64,000 nucleotides of DNA from positions 3,348,001 to 3,412,000 of the forward strand of contig JAOSJQ010000001.1 in the NCBI GenBank assembly GCA_027494035.1, given 5' to 3'. Origin of the DNA: UTCFX2 sp002050125 (GTDB lineage: Bacteria > Chloroflexota > Anaerolineae > Anaerolineales > UBA4823). A program made the translations under genes and the position numbers. The notes below the pieces were generated by a model. It saw only the letters and a program-made list of their open reading frames with translations, had not been told where the DNA came from and ran no database searches. Of this stretch, positions 29,453 to 39,353 are shown one piece after another; the stretch's first letter is position 1; each line of letters begins with the position of its first letter.

Positions 29453-30304
29453 TCACGACCTGCCGGTCCAATCCAGGTTACTGTACTTCACATTTTCTAA
29501 TTCACGAGCTCTTGCGACCTCACTGGAACTCAATTCCCCGGGAATAAAATCCAGCGAAAGCTCGGTTTGAAACGCTTTCACAATCGATTCCGCTGCCCGC
29601 TCCCATTCGAGTTCTCGCCCGGTCCCCAATTGAACCGTTGTGGCTCTTTCCAGCAATCTGGTTCTGGCGCGTTGGCGGGTATTCTCGTCTGAGAAACGCA
29701 GCGCTTGGATGATGCGTGTATGATCCCCGTGCAATGGCAATGTGCCGTGCTGCAAAACCCCTTCTTTTCGCCGCGCCTGAGCGCTGCCGATCAGTTTTTT
29801 TCCATTCAACGTGATCTCGAAATTCGAGGGGACTTCGAAACAGATCGGGTTCGGTGTCTTTTTACTTTCCTTTGAAGTTTCATTAGCCCCTGTTTGCGGG
29901 TTTATTTCTACCGATTCCGCATTGATACCCAACGTTGTGAGACCGCGCAGCAGCGCTCTTGAAAGATTCCGATAACTTTCAAGCACCCCGTTTGACAGCC
30001 GCGGGTCATCGGGCGGCCCGATAACCGAATATGTGAGTTCGTCCGTGTGCAGGATTGCCCTGCCGCCCGTTGGTCTCCGCACGATATCCCAGCCGAGCGT
30101 AGCCAGAGCCTCCTGATCCACATCACCCAAGGATTGAGCATATCCCAGCGACAGGCATGGGGGAGACCAGGCGTACAAACGCAGTGTAGGCAGCGCTTCC
30201 GCGCGGCCAACCGCTTCCAGGATCGCCTCGTCGACCGCCATATTCCAGGCGCCGCGCTTGGGTGGATGCAGAATTAGCCGCCATTGTGACCGTGAAAAGA
30301 CCAT
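29453..30304 (-). CDS. Lipoyl/octanoyl transferase or lipoate-protein ligase (LipM/LplA-like)
   Basis: About 283 residues from ATG 30304 (MVFSRSQWRLILHPP), chosen because GGAGAG lies 7 bp upstream. BPL/LplA fold: MAVDEAILEAV, LGYAQSLGDVD, VRRPTGGRAILHTDELTYS, and GKKLIGSAQARRKEGVLQHGTLPL with the lysine that contacts the lipoyl group. Cys in PICFEVPSNFE aligns with the catalytic Cys of LipM octanoyltransferases, favouring transfer from octanoyl-ACP. Starts 16 bp after the TPR protein gene. Confidence 0.87.
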   Translation of the reverse strand: MVFSRSQWRLILHPPKRGAWNMAVDEAILEAVGRAEALPTLRLYAWSPPCLSLGYAQSLGDVDQEALATLGWDIVRRPTGGRAILHTDELTYSVIGPPDDPRLSNGVLESYRNLSRALLRGLTTLGINAESVEINPQTGANETSKESKKTPNPICFEVPSNFEITLNGKKLIGSAQARRKEGVLQHGTLPLHGDHTRIIQALRFSDENTRQRARTRLLERATTVQLGTGRELEWERAAESIVKAFQTELSLDFIPGELSSSEVARARELENVKYSNLDWTGRS

Positions 30305-30320
30305 TTGCAGACTCTCCGAA

Positions 30321-32829
30321 TTAGGTATTAGGGGGATAGGGAGTGGCTGAAGGGATGTCATTCGGCTGCGGATAAGGTTGAGTAGATCCGGGAGAGCTCG
30401 TCACCGTTGGTGAGGGTGTACCTGTAGGAACTGTGCCAGTCACTGTTGGGGTGAGGCTCACCTCGCCGCTTGGGGTTGCAGTCGGCGGCGTTCCGGTTAT
30501 CGTTGGGGTTGGGGTAATGAAGATCGTCTCCGTGGGCGTTGGAATGACCGGCAGCGGGGTTGATGTTGGAATTTCAGTGGCGGTAGGCAGTCCACCGATC
30601 GGATCCAGCTTTAAGCGCGCCATCTGCGTAAAGGGACTTTTTGTGTAATCCAGCCAGAGCCGCTGGTAATTCTCCACCGCGGTCTGCGCGTCGCCAGCCA
30701 GTTCGCTCGCCAATCCTAATAAGTAATAATACTCATCACAACTCCAGGTACTTTTACACAGCAGACCGGGGAAATCTTGTAAGTCTTCCAGCTTTTTCTG
30801 GATCAAATCGGGAGAAGTTCCCGTAAACAGCGCATCTCGGTAGTTGAACAAGGGTTCAAAAAACCGGCTTGGATATTCTTTGCGCAGAGGCACCTGGACC
30901 AAGAAAGACTCGCGCGTATCGGGGAAACGCTGCATACTAAATGAGATCTTTGCCGTCCAGAAGCGCCGCCGGTTGATATGACAATCCCTCATCGGCGATA
31001 AAGGGCTCCTCGATAAAATTGATCGTAGGAATTCGGGTCTCGACAATGCCGACCTCAAGCGCTTGATGATAGCCTTTGCTACGCGCAAGAATCCAGAAAT
31101 CCAACTTTTGATTGGGCGAGTTACGCACCGTAAACCAACGCTCGCCTTCATCATCGTCATCGAAATCAAAAAAGCCAGAAGATACAATCTGCACGCCCCA
31201 ATTTCGCAAGTATTGCAGGGCATCGACGCTGCTTGGGATCTGGCGCGTCAGAAACCGAATCGCATGCGCTGGATCGCAGTAAGGGGCAAGCCAGCAAGCG
31301 TTGTAAATGTCCTCCGGCTTATGATACGCCGCGAGAAATTGATGTGCGGGATCGATCCAGCGGCTGTTCGCCGTCGTTGGATTATTCACCACTTCATCGA
31401 GATAATTTACAGCAAGGTCGAACTTGCCCGATAATGCATATAAAACGCCCAGCCGATATTTCCACTCATCGAGCGCGTCCGGCGGATACGGCTCGCCATT
31501 GGCGTCTTTTTCGGGGGGCCACTGTGGGAGCAGGGTTTCCATCAAGCCTGCGGTTGTCTCTGGTTCCCAGAAGCGGTCGGATATGTCAATAAGCGGTTCG
31601 CACATGCCCGGGTTTTTGGGAAGACCCGCGAATTCGATTTGCTGCGCGGCCCGCTTGAAATACAACCCATTCCACCGAAATGGGAGTTTGATTTCTAATG
31701 GACAGGTTGGGAAAACAACCGGTCGAAATATCAGCTCATTCACGCCAGAGTGGTCCGTCTGCACCGCCCAATAGTTTTGGTATTGAGTTCCAATCTCAAA
31801 AATATCTTTACCCGGAATGAAGGGCAGTTGCACGGGCGGCGCTTTGGCGAGGCTAATCACCTGTACGGGTTGCAGCGTCGTTTCATCTCCCAATGTCGAT
31901 TGGTAAATTGCCATTTCCGGACCGTTCGAGGGGTTATTGTCGAGATCTGCCAGGATCCAATTTGTGCGGCGGGGATGGACAAAATCGAAACGTGTCCAAA
32001 TTGAATAGGCTTCATAACCCGCGCTCTTCCTGAGCAGCCAGATAAACGAACTGCCGCCCAGCCCGCGAAGCTCGACAATGTAACTTTCCAGGCGCCCCGG
32101 CGGCAATGATCCCTGAACCAAGAATAAGGTCAGCGCCGACTCCTGGATCGGAAACCAGGCATAAAGCTCCTCAATGCTCGTCTGACCCCGATTCAAGTTG
32201 TCTGCGATTAACCCGGCGTACAGCTCGCCCGCCTTAGCGCTCCCCGTCAGCATTGAGTTATACGCCAGCGCCCAGCGCCAGCGTTCCGCTGCCGACGCTT
32301 CCGGGAATTGCAGCAAGGCTTCACGATAAGCGAACGCGGGATATTGATAGGCTTGAAAGTACGCCACCTCTTGGTCTGGCTTCAACTCGGATAGCATCCC
32401 TTGCGGAAAACCCTGCATAGTCAAAGCCATGTGGTCGGCTCTGAACTCGTCCCAATCCAACAGTTGGTACGCGCCGTCGTAAACCAGCGCCGCCGCCGGC
32501 GTCAGGCTGGGCAGAAAAGTCCGCAGAGGAAAGTCGGTTGACGCAGGCGTTGATGTGAAGATCAACGTCTGCGTCGGCGTCGGGGTTGAAGTTTGCCGCG
32601 AAGTCGCGCTGGGCGTCGGCGTAAGCGTAGCCGTTGGAAACTGCGTCCAGGTCAGGGTTGGGCGCAGTGTGTGGGTTGCCGTTGGAGCCATGGACCGAAA
32701 TGCCCTGGGTTTTAACACGAGATAGCCAGCAATCGTCAGAAGTAATCCCAGAGCGCAAACCACCAGCAAAACCAGATTAACCGCCAACAATCTGATGCGG
32801 TTCTTCTGTGAAACTCCGTCTTCTATCAA
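30321..32829 (-). CDS. Membrane-anchored TPR-like protein with Thr/Pro tail (one-base frameshift)
   Basis: The N-terminal part (630 residues from 32829) has a membrane segment at about 15-40, a Thr/Pro linker, and a large helical region with TPR-like text (YRLGVLYALSGKFDLAVNYLDEV). It stops at 30937. The adjacent frame continues directly as SMQRFPDTRESFLVQVP ... YYYLLGLASELAGDAQTAVENYQRLW, another TPR, then a Thr/Pro/Gly tail to 30321. A one-base loss near 30940 would explain the break; the full protein would have about 830 residues. Function unknown, probably extracytoplasmic. Confidence 0.7.
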
Positions 32830-32850
32830 AATATCATTCCCAATGAGCTG

Positions 32851-32889
32851 AGAGCGTTGCTTTAGAGCAAGGCTCTAGAGCAACGCTCT
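32851..32889. repeat. 39-nt palindrome at the dapA-like stop codon
   Basis: AGAGCGTTGCT (32851-32861) pairs with AGCAACGCTCT (32879-32889), and TAGAGC (32863-32868) with GCTCTA (32872-32877), around a 3-nt loop. This is an 18-step stem with a single T/G step. It overlaps the first base of the TAA of the upstream gene. There is no T-run, so it may be an mRNA-stabilising or processing element rather than a terminator. Confidence 0.7.
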
Positions 32890-33811
32890 TACGCGGAAAA
32901 TTCCGGCGCCTCGGAAAGAACTTGAGCAAGTATAGTCTCGACCTGAGCCGGCGGTAGATCAACCAATGGAGGTCGGACGTTCCATAATGGAAAGCCATGC
33001 AGACGGTGAATTAACGCCTTATAGAGCGGCGGGTTGGGAGGAAAACGCTCCATCAGAAGCCGCCCGCGCACCACCCGCTCCTTCGCCGCGAGATCTACCT
33101 TCTCTTGCCGGCGCGCGTTCCAAATCAGGCGCAAGTCGGGCGATCTGAGATTAGCCATCGCGGTGATACATCCCGCAGCCGCGTTTTCGAGCGCCAGATC
33201 GAACAGCGAATCGGTGCCATTAAAAACCTTCAATGCGGATCCAAAGCGTTGACCCAGTTGGCGCGCAAAATCCGGATCTGCGCTCGAATCTTTCATCCCG
33301 ATGCAATGATCCGGAAATGACGTCAAGAGGCGGTCAAAGAAATCCATTGAAAGATTTATGCCGCTCAGCGAGGGATATGATAAACGAGAAAAGCCTTGCC
33401 CGTGGGCGCCGATCTCCGCAGCGCCTGCGAAAACCATTCGAATATTCCAGCTTCGGGCGCATTTCGAAAGAAATACGGGGGCAGCACGACCACACCGTCA
33501 ACCCCCAAATCAAAAACAGCTTTATTAATAGAAATCGTCTCTTCCAGGCTCGGCGTGCCGCTGCCTACCAGAATCTTGAAATGCGGAAATTCCCGGCGAA
33601 TCTGCATACCCGCCCGGACGATCCGGATCCGTTCCTCCGGAGAGAAAGACGGCCCTTCGCCCGTGGTTCCGAGCAGCAACGCCCCGTTGGCTCCGCGTTG
33701 CGCGAGGAATTTGAGCAAGCCGGGTAATTCTTCCTCAGCCAGCGATCCATTTTCATGCAGTGGGGTCAACGCTGCCGCAAATACGCCGTTTATCTCGGAT
33801 GAATCGTTCAT
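32889..33811 (-). CDS. Dihydrodipicolinate synthase family aldolase (one-base frameshift)
   Basis: DapA/NAL-type TIM-barrel lyase of about 307 residues starting at ATG 33811 (MNDSSEINGVFAAALTPL). Motifs: LLLGTTGEGPSFSPEER (GTTGE pyruvate-carboxylate loop), LVGSGTPSLEETI, FLVYHIP (active-site Tyr), then a frame break at CCC near 33370. The other frame continues SLSGINLSMDFFDRL and GMKDSSADPDF with the Schiff-base Lys. Adding one C restores the protein. The substrate could be aspartate semialdehyde or a 2-keto-3-deoxy sugar acid; no lysine genes are nearby. Confidence 0.85.
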
Positions 33812-33839
33812 ATACAGATTATAATGGATATCGCTAAAC

Positions 33840-33868
33840 TTGAAAAACCGCTGATACCCTGGTATAGT
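33840..33868 (+). promoter_or_regulatory. Promoter of the solute-binding protein gene, leaderless-type spacing
   Basis: TTGAAA (33840-33845), 17-bp spacer, TATAGT (33863-33868), then 7 bp to ATG 33876. No ribosome site fits between. Confidence 0.72.
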
Positions 33869-33875
33869 TATTTCC

Positions 33876-35182
33876 ATGCACGGCGCGAGGTCTGTTTTTT
33901 GTCTCTGGGTTGTAGTTTTATTCCTCGCTTTAGCAGCATGTAAACCGGCTGATATCACATCGCAAGCCATCCCAGAACTACCAGACACAATCGTAAACAC
34001 GCCCAGCCGCCCCCCGTCAGAACGGTCTTCCCCACGGAGGAGATTCTGCGCGGCACGGTTTCGATTCGGCACTCGTGGGATGAAGCGAAGCTACCGGTTC
34101 TGGCTCAAATCATCAAGAATTTTCAAGCTTTTCATCCGAACGTGATGTTCGATGTGATGTACATCCCGCAGGAAACGCTCTTGGATCGGTTCGCAGCTGA
34201 TTCGCGCGAGGGGATCGGTCCGACTTTGCTCCTTGCCCCACCAGAATGGGGACCCTTGCTTTACGACCAGAAGCTGGTCGCAGATCTCACGACTGAGATT
34301 GATACGAATGTTCTCGACACGCTCAACCAGCCTGCTTTGGAAACAGCCAATCAGGAAGGGAAACTGATTGGACTGCCCTACTCAATCCAGGGCGTGGTCC
34401 TGTTTCGCAACAAAGACATCATCACCATTAAGCCAGATACATTCGATGATCTGGTTTTATTGGCTCAGACTTCGTCTCAAGGCGACGTGATTGGGGCATA
34501 CCTGGAACGCAGCTTCTTGTATTCCAGCGCCCATTTGAACGGAATCGGAGGGCAGCTAATCGACTCGAACGGCTTGCCAGGGTTCAACAACAGCAAGGGC
34601 GTAGCATGGCTCGAATTGCTCAAATCATTTGAACAGGCTGGTCCAACCGCCACTTATTCCGACGACGATCTTGAACGGTTCAAAGCTGGAAAAGTAGGCT
34701 GGATTATCGATGGGACCTGGAATTTAGCCGCGCTGGAAGAGGCAATCGGCGCCGAAAAACTGGCAATTGACCCATGGCCGCGGTATGGAAGCGGACATCT
34801 TTCCGGTTATGTGCTCTCTGAGGACATATACCTGAATTCAAACGCAAACCCCGCAGACCGAAGAGCAGCCATAGAATTCATGGAATATCTGGTCTCGCCC
34901 GAAGCGCAGACGCTGTTGGCGAAAAACGGGCTCATCCCCAGCGCTAATCAGGTATATCTGGACAATTCCGCTTCTGCAAATCTGGTAACCCAGGCGATGA
35001 TTGCGTTGTCTGGTGGAACTGCATATCCTAACTTTCCCGAGCTCTCCATTTATCAGCAAAACATCGAGACCGCCCTGCGCGCATTTTTTGAACATAGCTT
35101 GCCCGTCGAGCAAGCGCTTCAAAATGCGCAGGATGCTATCCTGGCACAAAGCGCACAATCCACCCCTCTCGCACAGCCTTGA
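33876..35182 (+). CDS. Extracellular solute-binding protein family 1, lipoprotein (one-base frameshift)
   Basis: The lipoprotein signal (VVVLFLALAAC) starts at 33876. Frame is lost at the C6 run 34012-34017. The next frame reads VRTVFPTEEILRGTVSIRHSWDE, then HPNVMFDVMYIPQETLLDRF, typical of sugar-type SBP_bac_1 proteins, and stays open to 35182. Later: GLPYSIQGVVLFRNKD, WIIDGTWNLAALEE and NPADRRAAIEFMEYLVSPEAQ. About 435 residues after repair. It probably binds an oligosaccharide outside the membrane; permease genes are not adjacent. Confidence 0.87.
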
Positions 35183-35391
35183 AACTTCAACCGATTTCTT
35201 TCTCTATCACCTCCACGCTTTTGGGTTATCCACACAATAAAGGCAGCCAGGAGCGAGAACAGCAAGCGCCGCCAATGATTTTTGTATTCCTGAATGATGA
35301 CAGTTGGCACTAGCAAAATGCTAATGGGGGGTGTTTAATGAGATAAACATGGTTAGATTTGTTTCAGCGATACTATTCAAAGGAGGTCTGA

Positions 35392-35628
35392 ATGCCAGTT
35401 AAGGGTTGGATCGAAGTGGACCACCGGTTTTGTAAAGGCTGCGAACTGTGTATAGAAGAATGCCCCCAAAATGTCTTGGCGCTGGACATGGAGGTTTTTA
35501 CACCCAAGGGATTTCACCCGGTTCATCTGATTGCAGATGGCTGCACCGGTTGTGCGATCTGCGCGGTGGTCTGTCCTGAAGCCGCCATTACCGTTTTTCG
35601 GCAGACGCCTGTGCGCGTCAAAGCCTGA
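35392..35628 (+). CDS. 2-oxoacid:ferredoxin oxidoreductase, ferredoxin-like delta subunit
   Basis: A 78-residue protein with two 4Fe-4S motifs: [12 protein letters not shown] (about 13-24) and [14 protein letters not shown] (about 48-61). It passes electrons from the thiamine enzyme to ferredoxin. The ribosome site AAAGGAGG before ATG 35392 is the strongest in the window. First gene of the delta-alpha-beta-gamma operon. Confidence 0.92.
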   Translation: MPVKGWIEVDHRFCKGCELCIEECPQNVLALDMEVFTPKGFHPVHLIADGCTGCAICAVVCPEAAITVFRQTPVRVKA

Positions 35629-35644
35629 CCCCGGAGGATCTGAA

Positions 35645-36761
35645 ATGGCACGTGAATTACTTGAAGGCAATCGAGCAATGGCTGAGGCAGCGGTTCGCGC
35701 TGGTGTGCAGGCTTATTTCGGGTACCCCATCACGCCTCAGACTGAACTGCTGGAATGGATGTCGAAGCGTATGCCGGAACTTGGGCGGGCGTTTCTGCAA
35801 GCCGAAAGCGAAGTTGCGGCAATTAATATGATCTACGGCGCTGCCTGCACTGGCGTCCGGGGTCATGAGTTCCTCCTCCAGTCCGGGGGTCAGCTTGATG
35901 ATGGAAGGCATTTCATATATCGCTGGCACTGAATTGCCAGTTGTGCTAATCGATGTGATGCGTGGCGGTCCAGGCTTGGGGAATATAGCCCCTCACAAGG
36001 CGATTATAACCAGATCGTTCATGGAGGCGGTCACGGCGATTATTTCCCCATTGTGCTGGCGCCCTCCAGCGTGCAAGAAGCCATCGATTTCACCGTGATG
36101 GCGTTCGACCTGGCAGAAAAATACCGTGCGCTCACCTTTGTCCTCGCGGATGGAAATATCGGTCAGATGATGGAACCCGCAGAACTGCCGCCAATGCAGC
36201 CGGTTGACCGACCCATCCCCGGATTGGGCAGTGCGCGGCGCTAAAGGGCGAGAACGCCGAATCCTGTCCTCGATTTATATTCGCCCCGAAGACGAAGAGG
36301 TGACTAACCTCAGGTTGCTCGAAAGAGCCGGAAAAATCAAAGAAAATGAAGTGCGATATAAAGAATATTTCCTGGATGACGCCGAAATCGTAGTTGTCGG
36401 GTTCGGAACCGCGGGAAGGGTAGCCTTTTCAGCGGTGCGGGCAGCCAGAGCGCAGGGGATTCGGGTCGGTCTGTTGCGACCGATCACTTTGAGCCCGTTC
36501 CCCTCCGAGGCAGTGGCTGAGCTAGCCGCACATGCCCAGGCAATGCTGGTGGTGGAGATGAACAGCGGGCAAATGCTGGATGACGTGCTTCGCCCGGTTG
36601 CGGGTCAGATCCCGGTCGAGTTTTACGGTCGATTGGGCGGGGTTGTCCCGTTTCAAGATGAGGTGCTTACTGAAATCGAACGCATTGCCCATCACCCGCC
36701 GACAATCGAGTTCGATCCGCGGGAAAAATGGATTCGCCGGATGAAAGAAATCCTAAACTAG
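35645..36761 (+). CDS. 2-oxoacid:ferredoxin oxidoreductase alpha subunit, VorB/KorA-like (three frameshifts)
   Basis: The protein is spread over successive frames. From ATG 35645: [60 protein letters not shown]. Break one is an extra G in G4 at about 35859-35862; the text continues [21 protein letters not shown] and [13 protein letters not shown]. Break two is at about 35995; it continues [22 protein letters not shown]. Break three, near 36220, follows PVDRPIP; it continues [17 protein letters not shown] to 36761. Repaired length is about 372 residues, as expected. It carries the 2-oxoacid/CoA-side pyrimidine-binding region. Beta, gamma and delta are intact, so read errors are more likely than true loss. 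Confidence 0.85.
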
Positions 36762-36796
36762 TGTTGTTTATGATTCATTGAAACGGAGAAAAGTTC

Positions 36797-37570
36797 ATGA
36801 TGGATGTCCCAGCACAAGTTGTATATTCACGGCCTGAATCCTTGACCTCGACGCCAACGACTTACTGTCCCGGCTGTACGCATGGGATTGCCCACCGTCT
36901 GGTCGCTGAGGTGCTTGACGAAATGGAACTGCGCGAGAACACCATTGGTGTAGCGCCGGTGGGCTGTTCTGTTTTTGCCTACAATTTCTTTAACTGTGAT
37001 TTTGTCGAAGCCGCCCATGGGCGCGCCCCCGCCATGGCAACCGGGATTAAACGAGTCTTGCCGGATCGCGTGGTCTTTGCATACCAGGGTGATGGCGATC
37101 TGGCTTCGATTGGCATGGCAGAGATCATGCACGCCTCCGGCCGCGGTGAAAACATCACCGTAATTTTCATCAACAACGCGATTTACGGGATGACCGGCGG
37201 ACAAATGGCGCCAACCACCCTCCCAGGACAGAAAACCACTTCGTCGCCCGACGGTAGAGATGTGGAACAGGCGGGCTATCCTCTGCGTATGGTAGAGGCT
37301 TTAGCGACCATGCAAGGGACCGGCTATGCCGTGCGCCGCAGTTTACACGATCCTAAAAACATCCGTCTTGCGAAAAAAGCTCTGCGCATGGCATTCGAAG
37401 TCCAGACAAGGGGCTTGGGCTTTGCGATTGTCGAGCTTCTGTCTTCTTGCCCAACCAATTGGGGGCTAACGCCAAAAGAATCGCTCAAGTTTATTGAAGA
37501 ACGAATGATTCCGGTCTTTCCACTGGGAGATTTCAAAGTTCATCCAGCCCTCGAAGGTTTGAGAGTATAG
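36797..37570 (+). CDS. 2-oxoacid:ferredoxin oxidoreductase beta subunit (thiamine diphosphate)
   Basis: A 257-residue TPP-binding subunit. Seen: [20 protein letters not shown] (4Fe-4S/TPP region), [34 protein letters not shown], the Mg-TPP motif GDGD ... [11 protein letters not shown], and [17 protein letters not shown]. It decarboxylates a 2-oxoacid to an acyl-CoA with ferredoxin reduction. Starts at ATG 36797, 35 bp after alpha. Confidence 0.94.
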   Translation: MMDVPAQVVYSRPESLTSTPTTYCPGCTHGIAHRLVAEVLDEMELRENTIGVAPVGCSVFAYNFFNCDFVEAAHGRAPAMATGIKRVLPDRVVFAYQGDGDLASIGMAEIMHASGRGENITVIFINNAIYGMTGGQMAPTTLPGQKTTSSPDGRDVEQAGYPLRMVEALATMQGTGYAVRRSLHDPKNIRLAKKALRMAFEVQTRGLGFAIVELLSSCPTNWGLTPKESLKFIEERMIPVFPLGDFKVHPALEGLRV

Positions 37571-37587
37571 GCAGCGGAGTCGATCAA

Positions 37588-38145
37588 ATGCAAACAGAGA
37601 TTATCATTGCCGGATTTGGCGGTCAGGGAATTTTATTCGCCGGACAATTGATTGCATATGCGGCGATGGATGCGGGCAAAAACGTCACCTGGATTCCATC
37701 GTATGGTCCAGAAATGCGCGGCGGCACAGCGAATTGCACCGTGATCGTCGCGGATGAAGAAATCGGGGCGCCGACCGTTCGTAACCCCAAGGCAGCCATG
37801 GTATTCAACCTGCCGTCCTTCGACAAATACGAACCGCTCGTCGCCAGCGGCGGAGTTCTGATCGTAAATAAATCGCTCGTCGACAGAAGTTTCGATCGTG
37901 ATGACCTGGCAGTTGTGATGGTCCCCGCAATCGAAATCGCCGAATCGCTGGGCGAAAAGAAATTGATCAACATGGTGATGTTGGGCGCACTGCTTGAGCG
38001 CTTGCCCGTCTTGAGCATCGAGGAGATTGAAAAAACGCTTGCCAAGCACCTGCCCGAACGTCATAAACACCTGTTGCCGCTGAACTCAAAAGCCTTGACC
38101 GAAGGCGCCGTTTTTGCAAGAAAGGCGCTCGCGGAAGTCGCATAG
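37588..38145 (+). CDS. 2-oxoacid:ferredoxin oxidoreductase gamma subunit
   Basis: A 185-residue protein: IIIAGFGGQGILFAGQLIAYAAM, the conserved gamma-subunit opening, and WIPSYGPEMRGGTANCTVIV. Gamma completes the catalytic complex with alpha, beta and delta. Together these genes let an anaerobe oxidise branched-chain or other 2-oxoacids, or run the reverse carboxylation. A strong terminator follows. Confidence 0.93.
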   Translation: MQTEIIIAGFGGQGILFAGQLIAYAAMDAGKNVTWIPSYGPEMRGGTANCTVIVADEEIGAPTVRNPKAAMVFNLPSFDKYEPLVASGGVLIVNKSLVDRSFDRDDLAVVMVPAIEIAESLGEKKLINMVMLGALLERLPVLSIEEIEKTLAKHLPERHKHLLPLNSKALTEGAVFARKALAEVA

Positions 38146-38181
38146 AATTAGAAAATAACAACTTCTAATCTCGTCCGTCAA

Positions 38182-38215
38182 CCCCTCGGCTAAAGACGAC
38201 GCCGAGGGGTTTCTC
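38182..38215 (+). terminator. Terminator of the 2-oxoacid oxidoreductase operon
   Basis: CCCCTCGGC (38182-38190) pairs perfectly with GCCGAGGGG (38201-38209) over a 10-nt loop, followed by TTTCTC. Confidence 0.85.
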
Positions 38216-38258
38216 ATTCCTGCTGGTTTTTTGATAAAATTGGGTTCAGGAGCTGAAT

Positions 38259-38912
38259 GTGAAAAATATTTCGTTCGTTATTGTCCTGGTTACACTGGTG
38301 TTCTACGGAACGGGATGCAGCGTATTGCCGCTCTTGGGACCAACGCCAACCGCCACACCCACCGAGACACCGCTGCCATCTCCAACCCCGCCGCCGACAA
38401 ATACGCCCGAACCCACCACGACGTTTACTCAACCGCCTCCAACCGATACCCTCCCGCCGCCGCCTACCGGCCCCCCACCCGCTCCAGCGCAGCCAACCGC
38501 AACCCTGAGCGTGGACCAGGCAGTTCTGGTCTATTACATAAACAAGAATGAAAAAGGACCCTTTGGTTGTGGTGAAGCGCTCTGGTATATAAAGACCCAT
38601 TTCCCAAAGACTGGCAACATCCCGGTCGATGTGACCAATGCGCTGAAAACCATTTTGACTTACCACAGCGATACGATCGGAATTCTGTATCATCCTGGGT
38701 ATGCCTCGAATCTGGCGGTAAAAAACGTCGAATTGAACGGTGGCGAGATCAAGGTTTATCTGTCAGGGGAATATGTCAAAACCAAAGATCCGTGCGATGC
38801 CGCGCGCTTCAAGGATCAACTGAGATATACGATCAAGCAATTTCCAGGCATCACCACCATCATCATTTATATTAATGGCTTCCCTATCGGGGATGTCATG
38901 AGCCGCAAATAG
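38259..38912 (+). CDS. GerMN-domain lipoprotein
   Basis: A 217-residue secreted protein starting at GTG 38259 (AGGAG 6 bp upstream). Signal peptide with lipobox (FYGTGC), then a Pro/Thr linker to about residue 85. The C-terminal domain (about 130-217) ends VKNVELNGGEIKVYLSGEY ... FPGITTIIIYINGFPIGD, which fits the GerMN fold found in sporulation, germination and other envelope lipoproteins. No other sporulation gene is present, so an envelope role is more likely here. Confidence 0.7.
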   Translation: MKNISFVIVLVTLVFYGTGCSVLPLLGPTPTATPTETPLPSPTPPPTNTPEPTTTFTQPPPTDTLPPPPTGPPPAPAQPTATLSVDQAVLVYYINKNEKGPFGCGEALWYIKTHFPKTGNIPVDVTNALKTILTYHSDTIGILYHPGYASNLAVKNVELNGGEIKVYLSGEYVKTKDPCDAARFKDQLRYTIKQFPGITTIIIYINGFPIGDVMSRK

Positions 38913-38929
38913 CGATTATCACAAAACAG

Positions 38930-38967
38930 AAAAAGCGGGCGGGCGCTGATTTTCATCAACGCCCGCC
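38930..38967 (-). terminator. Possible terminator downstream of tRNA-Pro
   Basis: GGCGGGCG (38938-38945) pairs with CGCCCGCC (38960-38967), with an inner TGAT/ATCA pair and a TTTC loop. On the minus strand the hairpin is followed by TTTTT. It could end the tRNA-Pro transcript 240 bp upstream. Confidence 0.5.
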
Positions 38968-39109
38968 AAAATAAATTCTTCTCCTCCGAGAGAAAACCAG
39001 CGCCTGGCGTATCCACATCATCTCCGCGCTGGCAACGTTTTGCGATTATACCCGAATAAGTGGAAAACTAGAAATTGAATAGTATTTTTTAATCTTTGAA
39101 GAATTCCCC

Positions 39110-39137
39110 TTGATTTTTCGGGGAATTGTGATATTAT
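39110..39137 (+). promoter_or_regulatory. Promoter in front of a lone hairpin
   Basis: TTGATT (39110-39115), 16-bp spacer, TATTAT (39132-39137). The predicted start is about 39144, the first base of a 13-bp hairpin. No open reading frame follows on this strand. Confidence 0.5.
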
Positions 39138-39143
39138 CTTACC

Positions 39144-39183
39144 TAGCTAATGCTCGGGTGCCCCCTCACTCGAGCATTAGCTA
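39144..39183 (+). ncRNA. Candidate small structured RNA
   Basis: TAGCTAATGCTCG (39144-39156) is perfectly complementary to CGAGCATTAGCTA (39171-39183), enclosing a 14-nt C-rich loop. A good promoter ends 6 bp before it. A second hairpin (AATTCCCC 39102-39109 with GGGGAATT 39120-39127) overlaps the promoter spacer and could be an operator. There is no T-run, so an ordinary terminator is unlikely. The RNA itself is inferred. Confidence 0.4.
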
Positions 39184-39207
39184 TTTAATCACCGGATAGG
39201 TTCGTTG

Positions 39208-39282
39208 TCGGGGCGCTGGGATTTGAACCCAGGGCCTCTTGCACCCCATGCAAGCGCGCTAGCCGGACTGCGCCACGCCCCG
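39208..39282 (-). tRNA. tRNA-Pro (anticodon GGG)
   Basis: Full cloverleaf on the minus strand: acceptor CGGGGCG/CGCCCCG, T8, D-stem GCGC/GCGC, anticodon stem CTTGC/GCAAG around loop ATGGGGT (anticodon GGG), T-arm CTGGG TTCAAAT CCCAG, discriminator A. CCA is not encoded. Confidence 0.96.
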
Positions 39283-39296
39283 TATCGAGCGACCGG

Positions 39297-39325
39297 ATTA
39301 TAGCGCGGTTGAGCGGTTATTGCAA
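39297..39325 (-). promoter_or_regulatory. Promoter of tRNA-Pro
   Basis: On the minus strand TTGCAA (complement of 39320-39325), 17-bp spacer, TATAAT (complement of 39297-39302), 14 bp upstream of the tRNA. Confidence 0.7.
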
Positions 39326-39353
39326 CCCTAATCGCGATTTTTTCGAGGGAGGT

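Noticed and set aside
35300..35330. Possible sigma54 promoter before the oxidoreductase operon (TTGGCAC motif)
   Set aside because: The -12 part (TTGCA at the right distance) is missing.
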